From Branchiostoma floridae (Eukaryota > Chordata > Leptocardii > Amphioxiformes > Branchiostomatidae): a stretch of DNA of 64,000 bases. The translations under genes and the position numbers were made by a program. Under the pieces are notes generated by a model. That model made no database searches and was not told the DNA's origin. It was given only the letters and a program-made list of their open reading frames with translations. How positions within the stretch are numbered: position 1 is the first letter of the stretch; every line of letters starts with the position of its first letter. Positions 54,001-63,000 of this stretch are shown here, in pieces. The DNA lies in assembly GCF_000003815.2 (NCBI RefSeq), contig NC_049985.1:2446041-2510040 (forward strand), in the 5' to 3' direction.

Positions 54001-57000
54001 TGGCCCAGGGCTACAAAGACAAAGATGGGTACCACCCTATGCCTCATCTGGTGCTGGTAAGCAACAACAGTTGATGTATGTATCTGTGATCTTTTCCAGT
54101 TGCCAGCCAGCGAATGTGGGCCCTGCAGCGTCTGCGGAAGCTTCTCCGATCGGGGATGGGTCCGGTACTGAACGTGGATGCTTTGCTGGGAGAGGGCGAT
54201 GAGGAACAGTCCAGGGTCAGTCTTCTAGGATCTTTTCCTTTTCAACACTGTAGTTTTGTCATGTCAAAAGACTCTTTAAAAAATGGTACATACTTCTTTC
54301 TTTGCCAAGAGGAAGAGTATGGAAGCTAAACACACTACACTACCAGTGGACTCGCCACCTGTAGTGTTTAATAAATGCACCTCAGAAGGTCAGATGTGAC
54401 AGGCTGTTCAGTGTAATATATCCTGAACTGTCATGTGGTGTACCTCAGAAGCTACCGGGGTAGTGTGTTGCACCGAAGGGCAGTTGCGGTATACTGGATA
54501 CACATATACAGACACAGACATACCTCACCTCACCTATCCTATCCCTTGACCTTCTAGTGGGTCGTTGAGGCACCACGACTATTTGCTGCACTATCCTCCT
54601 ACATCTGACTCTGTCTTCTGCCGCTCAGATCGCTTCAGCTAGACTTAACACAGGCACAGAAAATTCCTAAAATGACGCAAACAAAAAAAGGACCTTTTTG
54701 AAACTCAACATTGCATGTGCTGACTTCTCTGCATTTTTTACAGGCCAACACAGGGAATAGTTAGTAAATTAGACAGATTTTGCAAACTTAACATTTTGCT
54801 GACTTCTTCGATCTATTTTTCTCTGCAGGCGAACACAGGGACCCTGGCCTCTCTAGTGAAAGGCCTGCCTGAGATGCTGCTGAGGCAGTACGAGTATGAG
54901 GATCCCATCGTCAGGGGAGGCAAACACCTGCTGCACAGTTCCTTCTTCATGGTAACATCTTCGCTTAAACTTTATTGGTCCAAAAGAGACATTGCATTTA
55001 CATTTTGCATTATATGTTTTTAATGATGAAAATGTTTTGGTTTGTGTGTGAGTTTTATGGCTTGTTTCTGTACAGTATCCCCCCCCCCAAAAAAATATAT
55101 GGAGAGATTTAGATGATTTTTAGTAATCGGAGATATAGAGAAGTAGAGAGGGGTACTCTGGCAAAAAGTGAGAATAGACTTAAGGTTGTTGTGGCAGATA
55201 GCAACACTCTTTATTCACTCACACTCTACCTTTGTCTAGTCCTATATGGTCAGTCTGTTCTAGGTACCGTTCAGCAGCACTACCTTTACATCTACATATA
55301 AGTGGCGGGGACAGAGTATTGGAACTATGTGCCTATCTACTATGTCATCCTCTGAGCTGAGATGCCTCTATATCCTCCCCTACATATGGTATCAGCCAAG
55401 CTTTATAAGAAACTTCTAGTCTCAGGGGCACTGGTCAGTGGACACATGTTGCAGAAGCATAGATTTGGGAGGTTTCTTGGAAATCCAGCCAGGGTTAACA
55501 TATGGAGTTAACATGTAATATTGCCATACAATACATGCTATACTACAGACTGAGACATATTTGACAAAGAAAGAAAAGAGTTCAATTTCTGACTGAATTG
55601 CGAACATCCTGCTGTTATGACTTTTTGTTTGCAAAAAGCTCTTGTTCATCTCCCTCCTTTCCTCACACCCCAGGAGCTGGTAGCGCTCGCCTGTGAGCTG
55701 GGGCTGGACTGCCTGCCCTGCTGCTCCGAGACGCACAAGTGGGCGTGGTTCCGGCGCTACTGCATCGCCTCTCGTGTGGCGCAAGCCTTGGAGAGAAGGG
55801 ACACCTTCCCACAGGTCAGGAGTGGCATTCATTTCTGTTAAGTACCCTTGTCCTGCTGGTGATTTTTTGGCCAATTTGACTAACTTGACCTGTTCTGTGT
55901 TGCTGCTGCATATTTACTCCCCTATTTGAACCCAAACCGATAAGAATACAGATCAGCATGACAAGGGTTAGATATGTCCATCCCATATATAAACAGGCTC
56001 AGCAGGACAAGGACTTTTTTGTTGTTCAATCTGTAATTCTAAGCTTACTAAAATACATTCTGAATTTCAACAGTTTCATGTTATGAAGTTTAGATTTTTG
56101 GACGGATGCGGTGAAATTTTTGTCCATCTCATAAAGCAAATTTCCTTCCCAGTAAAGAGTGTCCTGGACACAACATACAAAATGTCTTGATGCACTTATG
56201 AAAGTTAGACGTTAGGGCTATCTCCAGCACCTGTCCCTCCGTCCTGGGACGGAAATTTGCTTGTTGGCTGGAGACAGCTGTTGGCATCCAACCGAGCAAT
56301 TTTTAAGGCAAATCAATCTCTACAACTGGACAACATACCCGTTTAGAAACTTTATTTGAACCGACACACAACAACATGTTTTGCCGTGTGGCTTTCTCAG
56401 TGTTTCAGTGTTATAAAGAAATACATACTGGTAATAGAACCTACTCAATACAATAGGTAAAATAAATAAGGTGGAAAATGGAATTTGCATATCAATGATT
56501 GATGTCTTTAAGCTCTCTCTAACCTTATGATTTCCCCTCAGCCATTCTTTGACGAGGTGATGAAGAAAGTGAAAGAGATCAGCGGGGACGGGGAGGTCAA
56601 TGACCTATCCAGAGAACACGAGGACAACCAGGTGAGTTCCATTCCTCCTTCTACTTTTTCTTGCCATTTTTTGTCTTCGAGTGACTTTAGAATTTGACAT
56701 TAACTTCTGAACCACAATGTTAACTGGAAAGGGTTGTATTTCTTGGGATGAGATGTGAAGGCATTGTCCACTGGTATGCTATGCACATCACCTTGTCTCT
56801 TTAGATTTACAGACTGAGACAACTTTATTGCACTGTTTGTTATTTCTTGCAATTGTAACAGCAGGTACAATGTATGGCAACTTGTGCATACAAGGCTGCT
56901 GAACTATTGCTAATACCTAACAAATTTAAAGAAATATACTTGTACTGCTGGCAGGGCTCGAAATACTGGGTGCATGTGCACCTAAAATTGGAGCTGTGCA

Positions 57001-60000
57001 CCCAATTATTTTCTGTGGGTGCACAGGGTGCACCCAACTATTATCTTGGCTTTATGTATGTAAAGATATCAAAGTGTACTAGTATACATCATATTCTTAA
57101 CATCTCCGTGTTAGAAAGATAATAAAAATGTCTGTCATGGTACTTGTTTAAGAATTGATAGCATGTAACTAAGTTTTGTTATTAGATTTTTCTGGCATTC
57201 TACTCAAATCTAAGTGGTGCACCCAAAATTGTTTTGTTGCACCCAATTTTCTTAGCTGGGTGCACCAGTGCACCTAATCCCCAAAATGAATTTCGAGCCC
57301 CGGCTGGTATAGCATGTGTTCCTGGTGTCATTACGATTGAAGATAAGCTCTTCAGTGACCTGAAACATTTCCATTGTTGTTTCCATGACAAACGTTTTTA
57401 TTGTTGTTTCCGTAGTAAAACATTTTCATTGTCGTTTCCATGGCAACCAGGTGTTCCATCAGGAGCACGACGAGCAGCTCCTCCAGTGGCTGAGCCGTCG
57501 CCCGGACGACTGGACGCTGTCCTGGGGTGGCAGCGGGCAGATCTGGGGCTGGGGTCACAACCACAGGGGTCAGCTGGGCGGGGTTGAGGGGGCAAAGGTC
57601 AAACTGCCAACCCCCTGCGATGCCCTGGCGGCCTTGAGGCCGGTACAGCTAATCGGGGGAGAGCAGACACTGTTCGCGGTAACTGCTGATGGAAAGGCAA
57701 GATGATGTCTTCTGTTCTTTAAGCTCAAGGAACATAATATCAGTCTAGATATTAAAAATGATTTTCCTTGGAAGTCAGATACGTAGTAGTCACCTATGCC
57801 GCCACAAGCAAAAAGGTGCCTTGAATTGAACTCTGGACTTTACATTAATACTTGCTAAGTTGTAACATTAAATTTATGTATTTTGTATTGTAGATTTATG
57901 AGTATTGTTGTTAGGTCCTTTGCATACAGTCATAATTTGTATAAACTGACTGACAGTAGGTAGGTAGTAGATGCATGGTAGTAAAGATGTAATAGCAAGA
58001 TCAGGGCAATTCCTATTTGGTTACCTGATACATTTGTGCAAATGTAAGAAAGTGAGCTTAGCAGCTGCGGTGCATACAACTGACTTGTTGCTATTGTGCA
58101 AACTGTGCTGGAATGGGTCTTATCTAGCACCAGGCAGGGAGAGCTTGTGTGCACTTACATGTTCTAACATTTCCCATGCCTTCTGTAGGTGTGTGCCCCA
58201 GGGTATGGCGCAGGAGGAAGACTGGGAATTGGAGGCACCGAGTCCGTGTCCAGCCCTACGCTGCTGGAGTCCATAAACTCTGCTGGAATGGGCCTTATCT
58301 AACATTAGGCAGGGAGAGGTTGAATGTGTACATTTACACATACTAACATTTCCCATACCTTCTGTAGGTGTATGCCACAGGGTACAGAGCAGGAGGGAGA
58401 CTGGGAATCGGAGGCACCGAGTCCATGTCTTGCCCAAACTGCTGGAGTCCATAAACTCTGCTAGAATGAGCCTTATCTAGCACCAGACAGGGAGAGCTTA
58501 TGTACACTTACATCTACTAACATTTCCCATACCTTCTGTAGGTGTATGCCACAGGTTATGGCGCAGGAGGGAGACTGGGAATCGGAGGCACGGAGTCAGT
58601 GTCCAGCCCCACACTGCTGGAGTCCATACAGCACGTCCACATCAAGAAGGTGGCAGTGAACTCTGGCGGGAAGCACTGCCTGGCGCTGTCGTCGGAGGGA
58701 GAGGTGTTCTCCTGGGGGGAGGCTGAGGACGGCAAGCTGGGGCATGGCAACAGGAAGTAAGGACATACATACAAGCTACTTCGGTTGATTTTTGAACCAA
58801 TTAAACCACCTTTTGATGACTCTTTGAAGTTAGATGCTTCCGAAAACAATTTCTTCACGTTAGTAGAGCATAGGATATTATCCTTATGTTTCGATGCCTA
58901 TCACAGTATCAGACATATTCCTCAGCTGCTTCTTGACACACTGTATATGTAGATATGTAGAATTAGATGCTATCACCGTCACATGGAATGGCACATCCCA
59001 CCACATACATTTATTATTTCACATTTATACATTTTCATGATCAGCACCAAGGACAGACCACTAAAATTCAGAGACTGTATTTTCTGGCTTCCTTAAAACA
59101 TGCAGAGTAGGGTTTACCTTGAAATAGATTGTAACAAGCCAAAGATAAACCGAGTATCACCATTATACATTGTACCTTTATCTATTTATTAATTGTTTCA
59201 TTCACACATACACGGCAATACAATGTACATTGTATCGACAGTACAGGTGTCTACAATAACTACTTAAAAGCAGCACTATCACAGCCTCTCATGGCCTGCA
59301 TACAAAATGGCAATACTGACATCAAAACTAGCTCAAAGAGAAGGCTTTGGATTGTGGCAAGAGTTTGATAAATATTTAATGTCTTTCCTAGACACAAGGA
59401 GGCAAGCTGCAAAAGAATGCATCAGCTTTTGCCTCCTGGCGTTGAGTGTGTTATCACCTAGCTGTAAAATCATCATAATGAAAATGCCTGTGATCTAACT
59501 TTGTTACTGTCCTTCCCCAGCTCCTGCGACCGTCCCCGTGTGATCGAGTCGCTGCGAGGGAAGGAGGTGGTGGACATCGCCGCAGGGGGTGCGCACAGTG
59601 CCTGTATCACCTCCACAGGGGAGCTGTTCACTTGGGGGAAGGGCCGGTATGGTAGACTGGGCCATGGAGACAGCGAGGACCAGATGAAACCAAAACTGGT
59701 AAGAAGTGACATTAAAGAACTGAAAGGATATACTATAGTTAACAATCTTGTTCTTGTTCTTGTGTGGATACTGGGTAACACCCCTTAGTGTTGGGGCAAT
59801 CTACCCAGGGCAATCGATATGGTAGACTGGGCCATGTCAACAGCGAGGACCAGATGAAACCCAAACTGGTAAGAAGTGACATTAGGGCGAACTGAAAGGA
59901 TAGTTAACAACTGGGGGAAGGGCCGGTATGGCAGGCTGGGCCATGGCGACAGTGAGGACCAGATGAAACCAAAACTGGTAAGCAAATTCCCTAGCCCGAT

Positions 60001-63000
60001 TGTCCTAGGCAAGTGAAAGTGCCTATTGCACAAGCACATGTCCTACCCCACTTGCACGATTGGTTTTCACGGTGATGACTGTTACATGAACTTGTCCTTA
60101 CAGATAACAAATAATTCATCTTGGTGATGAAAACAAATAATTCGTTCACTGTGAACATTTAGTTCCGGGAACAAGTTAGATTTGCTCAGACCGTAAAAGT
60201 TTGGTATCGAAAAGACAAAATGAACAGTACCTTGAAATGAAATCTCTGTGAAAATTTACTCCATTTCTTTCTTTGTCCCAGGTTGAGGCGCTGAAAGGCG
60301 TCAGAGTGATCGACGTGGCGTGCGGCAGCGGGGACGCGCAGACGCTGTGCATCACCGACGACGACTCCGTCTGGTCCTGGGGAGACGGGGACTACGGCAA
60401 GCTGGGAAGGGGCGGCAGCGACGGGTGCAAGATTCCGCAGAAGGTGGAGGCTCTGATCGGTCAAGGCGTGGTCAAGGTCGAGTGCGGGTCGCAGTTCTCT
60501 GTGGCGCTCACCAAGTCCGGATGCGTCTACACATGGTAAGGACATTAATTGGGCAGCTACTTTTTATTTTAGTCAGTTTTACCACATTTGGATGCACTTC
60601 TTTCTCTGATTGGTCAAGGCGTGGTCAAGGTCGAGTGCGGGTCGCAGTTCTCTGTGGCGCTCACCAAGTCCGGATGCGTGTACACATGGTAAGGACCTTG
60701 GGCAGCTATTTTTTATTTTATTCAGTTTTACCACTCACACCGGGAAGGTCCCCAGTCTACTCTTCTAGCTACATTGTATATCTGGATGTATTTCTTTCTC
60801 TAATTGGTCAAGGCGTGGTCAAGGTCGAGTGTGGGTCACAGTCCTCTGTGGCGCTCACCAAGTCCGGATGGGTCTACACATGGTAAGTACACGGTACAGA
60901 AGAATGGATCTCTGTGGCACAATCAGGACCTCAACTGTAAGGTGGTTTTAGCTTGAAATATTGTAATTCAACTTGCAGTATTTCCCTTGTATGTTTCTAC
61001 TTTTGAAGCAGCCCCAGCTTCACTGGTTAGAAAAAAATATGAAGAAATTAGCAGAAGAAGAGCAAGAAGCCTTGAGAAAACAGTATGTTTCCCTTCCCCC
61101 TACATGTATGGGACAGCAAATCTTATGTAAGACACTATTTCACATTCGTGAACAGTTTCATCAGGTTGGTACGTCACTGAATAAAGAGACTCTTTTTACA
61201 CAACCAGTGCTTTATTCTCACCGACGTTTCGGTGACCGTCTGTCACCTTCTTCAGGGCAATTCTGACTGGTTCACATTGTACTGCAGGACAGATGTCGCT
61301 GCTCACAGTTCAGATGCGGTCACAAAACGACAGAAAGGCCCATGGTCTGAAAATGCACTTACTCAGGGAGGACTGAAGATGGACTTACTGTCTAAATTGA
61401 TGTAAAGGCCTTACTCTGGATAATAGTCCACCCAAACTAACACCAACTGTTCTCAAACATGTTCTCAACTATAGCAAAATGGGGTGGACTTACTGTGGGA
61501 GTAACTCCCCCTCTGAGACAAGTATGTCCACCTTTAGCCTACAGTCATCCTCTTTGTGTATCATCTTTTACTCCTATGGTTCCTAGCATCTTTTAATCCT
61601 ACGTTTTCCCCCCAAGCGAGAGTGTGAATGACTGCGGTGCGAGGGTACAGCCGAGTCCATCGCTGAAATTGTGCACGAACTGCAGAACCGCTCCACTCCC
61701 CTCATGTGCCTCACACCCAAACGTCGCCAGGAGACAGGCGCCACCGGGGACTGCATCACCCTTCAACCCCACCNNNNNNNNNNNNNNNNNNNNNNNNNNN
61801 NNNNNNNNNNNNNNNNNNNNNNNNNNNNNNNNNNNNNNNNNNNNNNNNNNNNNNNNNNNNNNNNNNNNNNNNNAGCAGCGACATCTGTCCTGCAGTACAA
61901 TGTGACCCAGTCAGAATTGCCCTGAAGAAGGAGACAGACGGTCACCGAAACGTCGGTGAGAATAAAGCACAGGTTGTGTAAAAAGAGTCTCTTTATTCAC
62001 TATTTCACATTGTTTTCTTTGACTACAGGGGTAAGGGAGACTACCATCGACTGGGACACGGCTCGGACGATCACGTGAGGAGACCACGTAAGGTAGCGGC
62101 ACTTCAGGGAAAAAATGTCATCAGCATCGCCACAGGCTCCCTGCACTGCGTGGCCTGCACAGACCAAGGTAGGACAAGAATAATTCTAGTAGGGAGGGGG
62201 TAACACCGTAACAGTATAGGCTCAAGTAGCATACATGTTCGTATAGTCTAGTTGTGAGTAACCTTGTCTCTTGGCCAAAAAGCCTTGAGTTCAAATCCTA
62301 GATGTTTTGCTCACCCAACATGCACACTACTGGAAAAGGTTGCAGTCAATAGGCGGACATTAAGATATGGTCCTCTGTTCAGATGAATTTTTCCAGGATA
62401 AGTAACCTGTAAATACATGTACTGTACTTTGCACCACTCTTCTCTCTGACACAACAATGGTGTAAATCAGGCAGTACTTTCTTAGCTCACTTCCTCTACA
62501 GTTGTAAGTTTGAGTGAACAACACATGAGACCTATCTACATGTAGTATTGTATGCACAACAAGTTACATTGAATTATTTTGTGTTTGGCTTCGGAGCCTA
62601 TGCAATTTTTTTGTTTCTCTTCTTCTCAAATTATGTCTGACATTTATTTCAAGAAGACCAAGGTAGGAGGCATGTTAATTTTTACTGATTGCCTTTTCCT
62701 TTTCTATGCATATGATTAGGTAATGATTGATTGATATGCGATGTTAAATTTTTAGGTTGATGCAAGCAAATCACCAGCAAGGCTCAGAGTTTTTAATGTG
62801 CAAATTAGGTCCTGCTGACATGTTCTGTACAGTACCTGTGTCCTGACCAGGTGTGTTACCTGTCCACAGGTGAGGTGTTCACCTGGGGGGACAATGACGA
62901 GGGACAGCTGGGAGACGGGTCCACTAGCGCCATCCCTCGGCCCAGGCTAGTGGCTGCACTCCAGGGTAAGTATTCTGTTATTGCTTCCTTAGGCCACATT

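Noticed and set aside
60320-60886. 188-codon open frame overlapping RLD3 exon w49
   Set aside because: Shifted frame over a conserved HERC2 exon; arises because the exon 3' half is repeated three times.
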